Counted from the stretch's first letter, positions 17,441 through 26,152 are shown. The stretch: 41,220 nt of DNA from Chloroflexota bacterium (GCA_029559155.1 JAKQCM010000408.1:1-41220); one strand, 5' to 3'. Numbers and translations are program-made. Notes: generated by a model not told the origin, from the sequence alone.

Positions 17441-18790
17441 CTAAAGATGGTTGACCCAATCTCGAAAGCATTCGCCGCGCTCGGCAAAGTCGTTGAAGGC
17501 GTCGAAACTTGTGCCGCCGGGGGAAAGCAGGACGATGTCGCCGGCTGTGGCGATATGGGCGGCGGTGGTCACGGCGGTTTCCAGCCCATCCACGCGCGTC
17601 ATCCGGTTGCAGCCCGCTGCAGCCAGCCGTTTTTCCAGCATCTCTGCCAGATCGCCAAACAACACCACATGCTTCACACGCTGCGTTACCTGTTTGGCCC
17701 ATTCATCCCACTGCATGTCCTTGTCGCGGCCGCCGGCCAGCAGCACCAGCGGTTCATCGAAGGCGGCCAGGGCGGCCAGGGCGCGTTCCGGAGCCGTGGC
17801 GATGGAATCGTTGATGTAGCGCACGCCGCGAATCTCGCGCACCAGTTCCAGCCGGTGCTCCACGCCGCGAAAGGTGCGAATCGCCTGCCGCATGGCTTCG
17901 GCCGGGATGCCAACCGAATCGGCGAGTGTGACAGCCGCCAGGACGTTGAGCACATTGTGTTGGCCGCGTAGTTGGATGTCGGTGAGGGGGCAAACGGCCG
18001 TCTCGTGCCCATTTTGCAGCCAGATATACCCATCACGCACAAACGCGCCGTCTTCCACCACGCCGCGCAGGCTAAACGTGCGCAGCCGGCCGCGCACCAC
18101 ATCGGCCAACGACATAGCGCCGGCGTCATCGGCGGCCAAGACGGCGATGTCTTCGGGCGATTGATAACGCAGGATGTTGGCCTTGGCTTCGGCGTAGGCG
18201 GCCATCGTCTTGTGGCGGTCCAGATGGTTGGGCGTGATGTTGAGGATGGCGGCCACATGCGGGCTTTGCGTCCAGATTTCCAATTGGAAGCTGGAAAGTT
18301 CTTGCACGACCATGTCATCGGGCTGCATTTTGTGCAGATCGGCGATGAGCGGCCGGCCGATGTTGCCGCCGACCCAGGTGCGCCGCCCGGCTACCTGACC
18401 CATCACGCCGGTGAGGGCTGTGGTGGTGGTTTTGCCAGCCGAGCCGGTGATGCCGATCACGGCCGTGGGCGCCCGGTTCATAAATTCTTGCGAATCGTTG
18501 GTGAGGCGAATGCCGCGTGCTTGCGCCGCTTGCACCAGCGGCGCATCCAGTGGCACGCCGCCGCTAATCGCCAGCACATCTGTTTTTTCCAATAAACTCA
18601 TAGGATGTTCTCCTAAGACATATGCAATATCTAGATCTTGCAAATCGGCCAGCACGGCCGTTAGTTTTTCCGGCGGGCGCAAGTCCGAAATCGTCACATG
18701 CGCGCCTGCCTCAGCGGCAAAACGAGCCAACGCCTTCCCCTGCCGCGCCAGCCCCAAAATGAGTACATGTTTGCCGCTTAATTCATCCAT
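17441..18790 (-). CDS. murD: UDP-N-acetylmuramoylalanine--D-glutamate ligase
   Basis: Adds D-glutamate to UDP-MurNAc-L-Ala. 449 residues, normal. The N-terminal domain starts VLILGLARQGKALARFA, the P-loop is GSAGKTTTTAL, and NITPNHLDRH and the C-terminal YINDSIATAPERALAAL are Mur-ligase features. It follows mraY after 16 bp and precedes ftsW. Confidence 0.97.
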   Translation of the reverse strand: MDELSGKHVLILGLARQGKALARFAAEAGAHVTISDLRPPEKLTAVLADLQDLDIAYVLGEHPMSLLEKTDVLAISGGVPLDAPLVQAAQARGIRLTNDSQEFMNRAPTAVIGITGSAGKTTTTALTGVMGQVAGRRTWVGGNIGRPLIADLHKMQPDDMVVQELSSFQLEIWTQSPHVAAILNITPNHLDRHKTMAAYAEAKANILRYQSPEDIAVLAADDAGAMSLADVVRGRLRTFSLRGVVEDGAFVRDGYIWLQNGHETAVCPLTDIQLRGQHNVLNVLAAVTLADSVGIPAEAMRQAIRTFRGVEHRLELVREIRGVRYINDSIATAPERALAALAAFDEPLVLLAGGRDKDMQWDEWAKQVTQRVKHVVLFGDLAEMLEKRLAAAGCNRMTRVDGLETAVTTAAHIATAGDIVLLSPGGTSFDAFNDFAERGECFRDWVNHL

Positions 18791-18806
18791 AATCGTTAGC
18801 TATGAA

Positions 18807-19799
18807 CTAAATCAGGGCCAGCGCCATCCCCACCATCGCCGCCAAAATGGCTACCAGCCACCAGCGCTGCACGATTTGCGTTTCGCTCCAGCCGATAAGC
18901 TCAAAATGATGGTGGAGTGGCGCCATCTTAAACAACCGTTTACCGCCTGTAGCCTTAAAATAAAGCACCTGAAGCGTCGTGGACAGCATCGTGGCATAAG
19001 GCACGGCGGCGATAACCGGCAGAATAAGCCATTGATTGGTCATCAGAGCTACCACGCCCAACGCGCCGCCTAACGCCTGCGACCCTACATCGCCCATAAA
19101 CATTTGGGCTGGTTTGGCGTTGTACCAAAGAAAGGCAAAACAGGCGCCCACTGTGACCATGGAAAAGGTGAGTAGAAAATTTTGGCCCTGTAAAAAGGCG
19201 ATGATGCCGTAGGCAATAAAGGCCGTCGCCGCAATGATTCCGGCTAAACCATCCAGGCCATCGGTGATGTTGACGGCGTTAGCCGTGCCGGTGATGATGA
19301 TGACGGCGATGGGGACATACAAAATGCCGATGTCCAGCAGAAAAGGTACGGTGGGCACACCCACGTATCCATGCCCACTGTTAACCACCCAGTAGAGCAA
19401 CACGGCCGCTATCAGGGCAATGCCCAACTGCCACCAGATTTTTACACGGGCGCGCATTCCTTTTTCGCCGTGTGGCTGGGGATGGAAACCCAGGTAGTCG
19501 TCGATGCCGCCTAAAATGGAGTAGGCGACCATCACGCCTAATGGGATGACGACGCTCTCGGCAAATTCCAGGTTTTGGATAAACACAACCACATTGACCA
19601 CCAGACTCACCAATACCACCCAACCGACGATGAGGATGCCGCCCATGGCGGGTGTGCCCATTTTGGCCATGTGGGTTTGCGGTCCATCGATGCGAATTTG
19701 TTTGCCCATTTTCAGTCGTCGCATAATTTCGATGAGCGGGCCGCCCCAGATGACGGCGAGCAGAAAAGTCATGGTGGCTACGGTGAGGGCGAATATCAT
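18807..19799 (-). CDS. mraY: Phospho-N-acetylmuramoyl-pentapeptide transferase
   Basis: Makes lipid I from UDP-MurNAc-pentapeptide and undecaprenyl phosphate. 330 residues, about ten membrane helices. Signatures: MGGILIV near the N-terminus, DDYLGF, NITDGLDGLAG, FMGDVGSQALGG and the cytoplasmic PLHHHFE loop. Its start overlaps the murF stop by one base (TGATG), a sign of translational coupling. Confidence 0.97.
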   Translation of the reverse strand: MIFALTVATMTFLLAVIWGGPLIEIMRRLKMGKQIRIDGPQTHMAKMGTPAMGGILIVGWVVLVSLVVNVVVFIQNLEFAESVVIPLGVMVAYSILGGIDDYLGFHPQPHGEKGMRARVKIWWQLGIALIAAVLLYWVVNSGHGYVGVPTVPFLLDIGILYVPIAVIIITGTANAVNITDGLDGLAGIIAATAFIAYGIIAFLQGQNFLLTFSMVTVGACFAFLWYNAKPAQMFMGDVGSQALGGALGVVALMTNQWLILPVIAAVPYATMLSTTLQVLYFKATGGKRLFKMAPLHHHFELIGWSETQIVQRWWLVAILAAMVGMALALI

Positions 19800-21208
19800 C
19801 AGCCTTCTCCTAGCGCAGCGACGATGCGGCTCATGGCCATGCCCAGCGAACCTTTGATGAGGATCATGTCTTGAGGCGCGATGATTTCTTGCAAGGTGGA
19901 CACGGCCGTTTCCACATCTTCCACCATAAACACCCGATCCCGCGCCATGCCCACTTTTAGCGCTTCTTCACCAATCCAACGGCCGCGTGGGCCAACCGTC
20001 ACCAAAATCTGAGCCACGTCGGCGGCCCGCCGCCCAACCAGACGGTGGGAAGATTCTTCCATGTAGCCCAGTTCCAACATATCACCCAAGACAGCCAGAC
20101 GACGGCCGTCCAAATCGTGCAGCAGGTTTAGCGCGGCCATAGCCGAATCCGGGCTGGAATTGTAGGTGTCGTCGATGATGGTGGAGCCATGTGGGCCGGG
20201 AACGGCTACCAGGCGGAGCTGCGCTCGGGAGTTGGACAGCCCGGCGATGATGGTTTCCCAGGATAAGCCTTCAACCAGGCCAACGGCCGTGGCGCGCAGC
20301 GCGGTGTGGACGCTGTGCCGCCCGATGAGCGGAACCTGGACGTTGAGGGTTTCACGGCCGTGATGTAAAGTGAAGCGGATGCCTTCCAGCCCCATCGAGT
20401 GAATGCGGTCCGCCCAAAGGTCGGCGTTTGGATTGAGGCCGTAGGTGAAAATTTGCGCCTGAGTGTGGGCTGCCATGCTCATCACCCGTTCGTCGTCTTT
20501 GTTGAGAACGGCCGTGCCGTCAGCCGGCAAGCTTTCCACCAATTCTTGTTTGGCGGCGACGATGGCTTCCAGGCTGCCGGCGCGTTCCAGGTGTACCGGC
20601 CCAACCATCGTTACAACGCCAACGACCGGTTTGGCCATTTGGCACAGACGAGCGATTTCGCCGGGGGTGTACATGCCCATTTCCAGCACGGCATATTGGT
20701 GAAACGGCCGTAACGCCAGCAAAACCGGCGGCAGTCCCAGCACACTGTTGCGGTTGCCCGGCGATTTCAGGGTGTTGTACTGCTGCGCCAGCACCGAATG
20801 CACCAGCTCTTTGGTAGAACTTTTGCCTACGCTGCCGGTGATGCCCACCACGCGCAAATCGAACCGGCTGCGCCATGCCTGGGCGACAGCTTGCATGGCC
20901 GCCACGGGATCATCTACCACCAGGCACATGTGAGGGCGTATTGTCAGGTCTGGTTGGGGCTGTCCTGCCCGCAGATCGATGGTTGCCTGGGCGGCGGGCA
21001 GCGGGCGCGCCACGATGGCCGCCTGCGCGCCATTGGCAAACGCCTGCGCCACGTAATCGTGGCCGTCTACGTGTTCGCCAACCAGCGCCACAAACACGCT
21101 GTCCGTGACGGCTTCGCGGCTGTCTACCACAACGCACGAAACGGCCGGTTCGCGGCCGGTCGTTTCGTAAGTGGTTAGTACCTCTAAAAAGTGACCAAGA
21201 TTTAACAT
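19799..21208 (-). CDS. murF: UDP-MurNAc-tripeptide--D-Ala-D-Ala ligase
   Basis: Attaches D-Ala-D-Ala to complete the stem pentapeptide. 469 residues. The N-terminal domain holds VVVDSREAVTDSVFVALVGE, the P-loop is GSVGKSSTKEL, and IIDDTYNSSPDSAMAALNLL is the ATP-ligase signature. It directly follows ftsI; murE, which normally lies here, is absent. Confidence 0.97.
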   Translation of the reverse strand: MLNLGHFLEVLTTYETTGREPAVSCVVVDSREAVTDSVFVALVGEHVDGHDYVAQAFANGAQAAIVARPLPAAQATIDLRAGQPQPDLTIRPHMCLVVDDPVAAMQAVAQAWRSRFDLRVVGITGSVGKSSTKELVHSVLAQQYNTLKSPGNRNSVLGLPPVLLALRPFHQYAVLEMGMYTPGEIARLCQMAKPVVGVVTMVGPVHLERAGSLEAIVAAKQELVESLPADGTAVLNKDDERVMSMAAHTQAQIFTYGLNPNADLWADRIHSMGLEGIRFTLHHGRETLNVQVPLIGRHSVHTALRATAVGLVEGLSWETIIAGLSNSRAQLRLVAVPGPHGSTIIDDTYNSSPDSAMAALNLLHDLDGRRLAVLGDMLELGYMEESSHRLVGRRAADVAQILVTVGPRGRWIGEEALKVGMARDRVFMVEDVETAVSTLQEIIAPQDMILIKGSLGMAMSRIVAALGEG

Positions 21209-21263
21209 AACGTTGGATATTGTACGATGACGGCTAAGGCGTATCGTTCACAGTTTTACGTTC

Positions 21264-22958
21264 CTAATTTCTTAAGGCCATCACATCGTCGCGCAGGCGC
21301 ACATCGTCGGGCGGAATGCCCAGGAGCACAACCAGTTCGTTGGCCAGTTTGGCGAAGGTAGGCGCGGCGGTGGTGGACCCCCACGGCGATACCTGGGGTT
21401 TGTCCAGTTTTACCAAAACAATAATCTCCGGATTGTCGGCAGGCAGCCAGCCGATGAAGGAGGCAATGGTGTCTTCTTGCAGGTAGACGCCGTTTTCGGC
21501 GATCTGGGCTGTGCCTGTTTTACCGGCGATGGTGTAGCCGTCGATTTTGGCTTCGGGGACTTCGCTGGCAACGGCCGTAACGGCCATGGCTGTCACTTGT
21601 TTGGCTGTTTGTGGGCTGATAGGGCGGCTTAACACGGAAGGTTCGTGGATAAATGTGCCGTTGCTGGAATGAATTTCTTGCACCAGATAGGGCTGCATCA
21701 ATTCTCCACCGTTGGCGATGGCGGAAACGGCCGTAACCATTTGCAGCGGCGTCACCGCCAGACTTTGCCCATAGGCGTTTGTCGCCAGAAAAGATTCCGT
21801 CCAGATTTCATCACCCGGCAGCGGCATCAGGCCGCCGGCTTCCGACATAATGTCGATGCCGGTCGGGCTGCCAAAATTGAAGCGGCGCATGTAGTCATAA
21901 TATGTGTCTGCGCCCATCCAGGTAGCAATAGTGGCCGCGCCCACATTTAGCGAACGAGCCAGCAGCGTTGTCATATCGACGGTGCCGTGGGCGGCGCGAT
22001 CCCAGTTTACCGTGCGATGGCCGCCTACCCACAATTCGCCTGAATCGTAATAGGTGGTTTCCGGCGTGACTGTGCCGGAATCCAGCGCGGCGGCCATAGT
22101 GACCAGTTTCATTACCGAGCCGGGTTCGTATTGGCGGCTGACAATGGGGTTGAACAACATTTCTTCCGGCGCGTCGTAAAAATCGTCCGGGTTATAACAA
22201 GGTTCGCTGGCCATCGCTAAAACCGCGCCTGTACGGGGATCCATCACAATGATGGTGCCGCCCTCCGCGCTGTATTCGACCATGGCCTCTTTAAGCGTTT
22301 GCTCCACCAGATATTGCACGGACCGGTCGATGGTCAGCACCATGTCGGCCCCTTCGCGGGCAATGACGGATTCTTGGGCATAAAAAGGCGAGATGTTGAT
22401 GGTGGCGCTGGCGGCCTCGCCGGCCAGTTCTGGCTGATAGTAACCTTCGATGCCCGCGCCGCCGTTGCCATCAAAATCGACATAGCCGAGGGTATGGCAC
22501 ATCAATTCACCCTGCGGATAAAAACGCCGGGGCAGCGGATCGATTTGCAGGCCGCCGTATTCGTCGTTGAGGGCGCGAATGCGTTCGGCGACGTCGGAGG
22601 AAACGCGGCCGGAGAGCATGACAAAGGGGGTGTCGGCTTCCAGGTCGGCCAGGATTTGGCGGCGCGGCTCTTCCAGAATGACGGCGAGTTGACTGGCCAT
22701 TTCTTCTGCGTCGACGATCAGGTTGGGGGAGGCGCCAATTTGATAATCGGCGCCATTGGCGGCCAGGACGGCGCCGTTGCGATCATAAATGGTGCCGCGT
22801 TCCGGGCGGGCGACGACGACCAGTTCGTCGGAAGTGCGGGCGGCCCATTCTTTGCCCTGGATGATTTGGAAGGCGACCAGACGGCCGATAATGATGAAGG
22901 TGGCAAAGACCAGGCCCATGATCACGATCCACATGCGGCGTAATTGACTGTTATTCAC
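21264..22958 (-). CDS. ftsI: Septal penicillin-binding protein (FtsI/PBP2-type transpeptidase)
   Basis: Cross-links septal peptidoglycan. GTG 22958 (564 aa) follows AAGGAG and overlaps the ftsL-like stop by 8 bp; the frame back to 23003 would extend further into ftsL. One membrane helix (about 11-33), a dimerisation domain (RGTIYDRNG), then the transpeptidase domain with Ser281-Val-Met-Lys, Ser-Leu-Asn at 336 and KTGTA at 480. No PASTA domain follows; the protein ends about 70 residues after KTG. The ACGGCCGT palindrome encodes Thr-Ala-Val in its C-terminal part. Confidence 0.94.
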   Translation of the reverse strand: MNNSQLRRMWIVIMGLVFATFIIIGRLVAFQIIQGKEWAARTSDELVVVARPERGTIYDRNGAVLAANGADYQIGASPNLIVDAEEMASQLAVILEEPRRQILADLEADTPFVMLSGRVSSDVAERIRALNDEYGGLQIDPLPRRFYPQGELMCHTLGYVDFDGNGGAGIEGYYQPELAGEAASATINISPFYAQESVIAREGADMVLTIDRSVQYLVEQTLKEAMVEYSAEGGTIIVMDPRTGAVLAMASEPCYNPDDFYDAPEEMLFNPIVSRQYEPGSVMKLVTMAAALDSGTVTPETTYYDSGELWVGGHRTVNWDRAAHGTVDMTTLLARSLNVGAATIATWMGADTYYDYMRRFNFGSPTGIDIMSEAGGLMPLPGDEIWTESFLATNAYGQSLAVTPLQMVTAVSAIANGGELMQPYLVQEIHSSNGTFIHEPSVLSRPISPQTAKQVTAMAVTAVASEVPEAKIDGYTIAGKTGTAQIAENGVYLQEDTIASFIGWLPADNPEIIVLVKLDKPQVSPWGSTTAAPTFAKLANELVVLLGIPPDDVRLRDDVMALRN

Positions 22959-23430
22959 CGGCTTCTCCTTGAACCAGGCTGCTGGCGCTTGCTTGGAAAG
23001 CAAACCAGATGGCTTCGTCGATGGTTTCTAGCGGCGGGCTTGTGCTGAGGCTGGCGGTATCGGGGTTGAGGGCGGGGGGAACGGCCGTTTCCCGTGGATA
23101 ATCGGGTATGACCAGGTACTCAATGTCTTCTGGCAGCGCTTCAACAAACCCCATCGCCTGCGCCTGCTGCTGCAATCGGTCTAATGATTGTGATTCGGCG
23201 ATAGTTTTCTCGATATCGGCGTTGTCGCGTTTTAGGGTGTCTAGTTCGTTTTGCATCATTTGCACCCGGCGACCGGTCACGGCGATGTGGCTGGCCTGGT
23301 TGAGGTAAATGGTTCCCAGAACAGCCACCAGCACCAGAATAATGCCCCAGCCGATGGCGGCTTGCGCTTCGGTGAGCCAGTTCAGGCGTTTTACTTTTTC
23401 TCGTTTTTGTCTCATCGAATTTGTCGTCAT
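22951..23430 (-). CDS. ftsL: FtsL-like septum protein
   Basis: A small bitopic protein (159 aa) in the ftsL position. A basic N-terminus is followed by one membrane helix (about 27-46) and a short coiled coil (about 52-90), as in FtsL/DivIC proteins of the FtsQLB complex. Beyond it is a Pro/Ser-rich tail of about 60 residues that FtsL usually lacks. Its ATG overlaps the rsmH stop by 4 bp, and its own stop overlaps ftsI. Sequence conservation of this family is poor, so the call rests on topology and position. Confidence 0.8.
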   Translation of the reverse strand: MTTNSMRQKREKVKRLNWLTEAQAAIGWGIILVLVAVLGTIYLNQASHIAVTGRRVQMMQNELDTLKRDNADIEKTIAESQSLDRLQQQAQAMGFVEALPEDIEYLVIPDYPRETAVPPALNPDTASLSTSPPLETIDEAIWFAFQASASSLVQGEAGE

Positions 23431-24350
23431 ACGTTATTTTTCTCGACGACCCGCAGGCGGGCGCTTCGGCTGCGCGGGTTGTTTTCTATTTCGGTATCGG
23501 TGGCTTGCACTGCTTTGCGCGTGATCAGGCGCAGTGGAGCGTGTCCACCGCAGGTGCAAATTGGCTGTTCCGGCGGGCAGGTGCAGGCCTGGCTTTGCTG
23601 GCGAAACAGCCGTTTGACGAATCGATCTTCGAGCGAGTGAAAGCTGATGACAGCCAGTCGGCCGCCGGGTTTAAGCAGTTCAATCGCTGCCGGAACGCCG
23701 CTTTCTACAGCGGTAAGTTCCTGGTTGACGGCGATGCGCAAGGCCTGAAAAATTTGTGTGGCGGGGTGAATGCGGCGATGTGATTGGCGGCTGTGGCCGG
23801 CGATGAGGTCGGCGAGCTGCGTGGTGGTGGTCAGGGGCCGATTGGCGACGATGAGACGGGCGTAGGCGCGGCTGTGTTTTTCTTCGCCGTAACGCCAGAA
23901 AATGTCGGCGAGTTCTGCTTCTGGCAGGGTGTTGAGCAGGTCGGCGGCTGTTTCGCCCTGGGTCTGGTCGAAGCGCATGTCGAGCGGGCCTTCTTGACGG
24001 AAGGCAAATCCGCGACGGCCGTCGTCTAACTGCCGTGACGAGAGGCCCAGATCGAGCAAGATACCATCGACCTGAGCAAAGCCTAGTCCGGGGGCTATCT
24101 GGCCCATATGGGCGTAGCTGTCGTTGACGTAGGTGACGCGCTGGCCGAATTCGGCCAGGCGTTGGCGGGCGTAGGCGATGGCTTCCGGGTCACGGTCGAA
24201 ACCAAGCACACGGCCGTCTGGCGCGGAAGCGGCCAGCAGGCCAGCGGTGTGCCCGCCAGCGCCAAGTGTGCCGTCCAGGTAACGGCCGTTTGGCTGTGGG
24301 CGCAGCAGATCGATTACTTCTTGGTAAAGAACAGGGGTATGGGTGGTCAT
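23427..24350 (-). CDS. rsmH: 16S rRNA (cytosine-1402-N4)-methyltransferase
   Basis: Methylates C1402 in the ribosomal P site. 307 residues. HTPVLYQEV opens the protein; the SAM site is LDGTLGAGGHT, followed by FDRDPEA, LDLGLSSRQLDDGRRGF and the C-terminal VISFHSLEDRFVK. Formerly mraW; second gene of the dcw cluster behind mraZ as usual. Confidence 0.97.
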   Translation of the reverse strand: MTTHTPVLYQEVIDLLRPQPNGRYLDGTLGAGGHTAGLLAASAPDGRVLGFDRDPEAIAYARQRLAEFGQRVTYVNDSYAHMGQIAPGLGFAQVDGILLDLGLSSRQLDDGRRGFAFRQEGPLDMRFDQTQGETAADLLNTLPEAELADIFWRYGEEKHSRAYARLIVANRPLTTTTQLADLIAGHSRQSHRRIHPATQIFQALRIAVNQELTAVESGVPAAIELLKPGGRLAVISFHSLEDRFVKRLFRQQSQACTCPPEQPICTCGGHAPLRLITRKAVQATDTEIENNPRSRSARLRVVEKNNV

Positions 24351-24438
24351 GTGTTTTTAAGTGTCGGGTGTTCAGGTGTTCGGGCGGGCTTCTGATTGTT
24401 TTTGCCCCGGACCACGTAAACACGTATCCACAAAACGA

Positions 24439-24864
24439 TTAAATCCCCAAATCTTCCCAGCGAGCGGCATCACTACTATCGTCGATGGAGGCGCGAATGG
24501 TTTCCCAGGCGGACGCGCTCCAAAGTTCAATGTAGCTGTACATGCCGGCCACAACGACGTCATTTTCAATGGCGGCAAAATCGCGCAAATAGGGTGGCAG
24601 CAGGATGCGTCCTTGCCGGTCGGGTTCCAGATCAATGGCTCCGGAGAAGACTCGCCGCCGGAAAGCGCGCACATCTTCGTCGGATAACGGCCGTTGGGCA
24701 ATTTTGTCCGCCAGTTCTTGCCAGCCTTCCAGCGTGAACAGCATCAAGTTCTGGTCGAAGCCGCGCGTGACGACCAGCCCGGGAGCCAAAACGCCGCGAA
24801 ACTTCGCGGGAATGGTCAGGCGACCCTTGTCGTCTATGGTGTGCGTGAATTCACCTAAAAACAT
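24439..24864 (-). CDS. mraZ: Transcriptional regulator MraZ
   Basis: A 141-residue ring-forming DNA-binding protein that represses its own dcw operon. Two SpoVT/AbrB-type halves are visible: GEFTHTIDDKGRLTIPAKFR and DLEPDRQGRILLPPYLR. Length is typical. It is the first gene of the cluster, and its expected operator, TGG repeats on a 10-bp period, lies about 130 bp upstream of the start codon. Confidence 0.96.
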   Translation of the reverse strand: MFLGEFTHTIDDKGRLTIPAKFRGVLAPGLVVTRGFDQNLMLFTLEGWQELADKIAQRPLSDEDVRAFRRRVFSGAIDLEPDRQGRILLPPYLRDFAAIENDVVVAGMYSYIELWSASAWETIRASIDDSSDAARWEDLGI

Positions 24865-24918
24865 TGCTTGCTGCTGTCCCTTTTTCTAAACCGGACTTGA
24901 TCTGGTTAGGGCTGAAGC

Positions 24919-24936
24919 ACCTTTTTTGAAAAAGGT
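24919..24936. other. AT-rich hairpin in the mraZ leader
   Basis: ACCTTTTT and AAAAAGGT pair around a 2-nt centre. On the plus strand it is followed by a T-run, on the minus strand it is not. It could block antisense transcription into the leader or be incidental. Confidence 0.35.
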
Positions 24937-24942
24937 TTTTTA

Positions 24943-24954
24943 GAACATCTGTTC
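24943..24954. promoter_or_regulatory. LexA-type palindrome GAAC-N4-GTTC in the mraZ leader
   Basis: GAACATCTGTTC is a perfect match to the GAACNNNNGTTC core bound by Gram-positive-type LexA. It lies about 80 bp upstream of the mraZ start and some 16 bp downstream of the predicted -10, where a bound repressor would block elongation. A single 8-base match can occur by chance. Confidence 0.45.
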
Positions 24955-24969
24955 CAATTGCCCCATTTT

Positions 24970-24999
24970 AACATAGTTTTGTGTGGTTTTTGTGACCAA
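24970..24999 (-). promoter_or_regulatory. Predicted promoter of the dcw cluster
   Basis: On the minus strand TTGGTC (24999-24994), an 18-bp spacer, and TATGTT (24975-24970), followed by AAAAT. Both boxes are imperfect. The -35 box coincides with the last TGG repeat of the MraZ operator, which supports the placement. Confidence 0.4.
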
Positions 25000-25038
25000 A
25001 ACGCCCCACATTGCCCCACTTTTCACCACGTTAGGCCA
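24994..25038 (-). promoter_or_regulatory. MraZ operator: five TGGNN repeats on a 10-bp period
   Basis: Read on the minus strand: TGGCC (25038-25034), TGGTG (25028-25024), TGGGG (25018-25014), TGGGG (25008-25004), TGGTC (24998-24994), each separated by exactly five bases. This is the arrangement known for MraZ (TGGGN repeats with 5-bp gaps), with the two central copies perfect and the outer ones weaker. Confidence 0.8.
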
Positions 25039-25176
25039 ACAGTATACACCAAAGCCCATTTTGTGTGAAGGTGCGCGGGCGAACTTTTAAGGTAAATTAG
25101 CAGTGAATTGGGTGGATTGACGGCCGTGTTTTTTAGGGGATGAATGAGGGAAGAAGTTGGGCGGCGCTGCGGTTTA

Positions 25177-25213
25177 AAAAAGTAAGCTCCGGGTGGGGAA
25201 GTCCCGGAGCTTA
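25177..25213 (-). terminator. Intrinsic terminator of the minus-strand pair ending at 25373
   Basis: TAAGCTCCGGG and CCCGGAGCTTA (25183-25193, 25203-25213) form a perfect 11-bp stem with a 9-nt loop. On the minus strand it is followed by CTTTTTT, so it ends transcription coming from the genes at 25373-26997 before the dcw promoter. Confidence 0.8.
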
Positions 25214-25372
25214 AGGAAGGAGGAAAACGAGTCGAAAAAGCTTTAGCGTTATGATGCTTTCAGTATAGGCTTTCCAGCCGTCCTGGTAAATGGGACGTTG
25301 GGTCTAGGACGCAGGAGCTATATGCCTGGGTAGTTGGTTTGTAAATCGGCCTAACCGGCAAGTCGGGCGAGG
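25214..25372. other. Gene-free 159-bp block with several small hairpins
   Basis: Contains GGCT-TTCC-AGCC (25268-25279) directly abutting CGTCC-N9-GGACG (25279-25297), then GTC-TAG-GAC. It lies in the minus-strand 3' region before the terminator. No known RNA family could be assigned and no open frame with a ribosome binding site is seen. Confidence 0.35.
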
Positions 25373-26152
25373 TTAATTATCAAACCGGGAATCGTCGAGC
25401 CGGCGACGCTGCACTTCTTCTTCATCGAGGGCTGGTGGCAGGCCATTTTGGGCGTCGGCTTGTTTCATGGCTTCGGCGGAGGCGGCGAGGATGTCGGGGT
25501 GGACGCTTCTGACGATGCTCCATTTGTGGCAGTGGGGGCAGCGGTCGTATTTACCCACACCGATGTTGAGACCCCACCAATGGCGGGCAAACGGCCGTTT
25601 GCACTTCGGGCAAATTGTGCCGCCAAATATGCCATCAATGGCTAAATCGTGGCCGTTTTTTGTTTTGCCGCGCCGGGCGATGAAGTAGAACAACAACTGA
25701 CCGCCAATGACCAGCGCCAGGATGGGAATGATGATCCACAGGGTAATGCGGTTGCTTTCCTGGCCGGTGAGGATGTTGCGGGTGATGGTATTGGAGGTGA
25801 GTTCCTGGCCCACGGCCGTGTACCCCACAGCGCTAAACGTATGGACGCCGGGCGAATAAGCGTCGGTATGAAACTGATAACGAAAAGGCGGCGTGGTGAC
25901 TTCGGCCATCGTTTCGCCATCAATTAAAAATACGACGCGGGTCAGGTCGGCCGGGCCTTCGGCGCGTAAGGAAAATTTGCCCTGGATGCTGCTGCCGATG
26001 CCGGTGCCAAAGTCGCGGCGCAGGCTGAGTTGCAGGGCGGATTCGTTTTGGGCCAGAACTGAGGGCACGAGTAAGAGACTAACTATCAGCAGGAAGGCGG
26101 CGTGTTTACCGGTTTGTGACCAGCGAACGGCCGTGCGGGTTAAGGTGGTCAT
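25373..26152 (-). CDS. Membrane protein: Ig-like ectodomain, one helix, cytoplasmic zinc ribbon
   Basis: 259 residues, function unknown. A signal peptide (about 16-35) is followed by an Ig-like beta domain (about 38-128; VFLIDGETMAEVTTPPF resembles bacterial Ig-like folds), one membrane helix (about 137-159), a basic stop-transfer (ARRGK), and a zinc ribbon with Cys181, Cys184, Cys205 and Cys208 (CPKC and CPHC). The tail is charged. Its start overlaps the stop of the death-like-domain gene by 4 bp, so the two are translated together and may form one complex. An outside sensor coupled to an inside adaptor would fit the topology; this is inference. Confidence 0.7.
   Translation of the reverse strand: MTTLTRTAVRWSQTGKHAAFLLIVSLLLVPSVLAQNESALQLSLRRDFGTGIGSSIQGKFSLRAEGPADLTRVVFLIDGETMAEVTTPPFRYQFHTDAYSPGVHTFSAVGYTAVGQELTSNTITRNILTGQESNRITLWIIIPILALVIGGQLLFYFIARRGKTKNGHDLAIDGIFGGTICPKCKRPFARHWWGLNIGVGKYDRCPHCHKWSIVRSVHPDILAASAEAMKQADAQNGLPPALDEEEVQRRRLDDSRFDN

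Noticed and set aside
25214-25372. Cyclic di-GMP (GEMM) riboswitch or fragment of 23S rRNA
   Set aside because: GGACGCA and GGCCTAA words and, on the minus strand, CTGAAAGCATC look suggestive, but the conserved GEMM core (GGCAAACC) is missing and the rRNA-like match is about 11 bases only.
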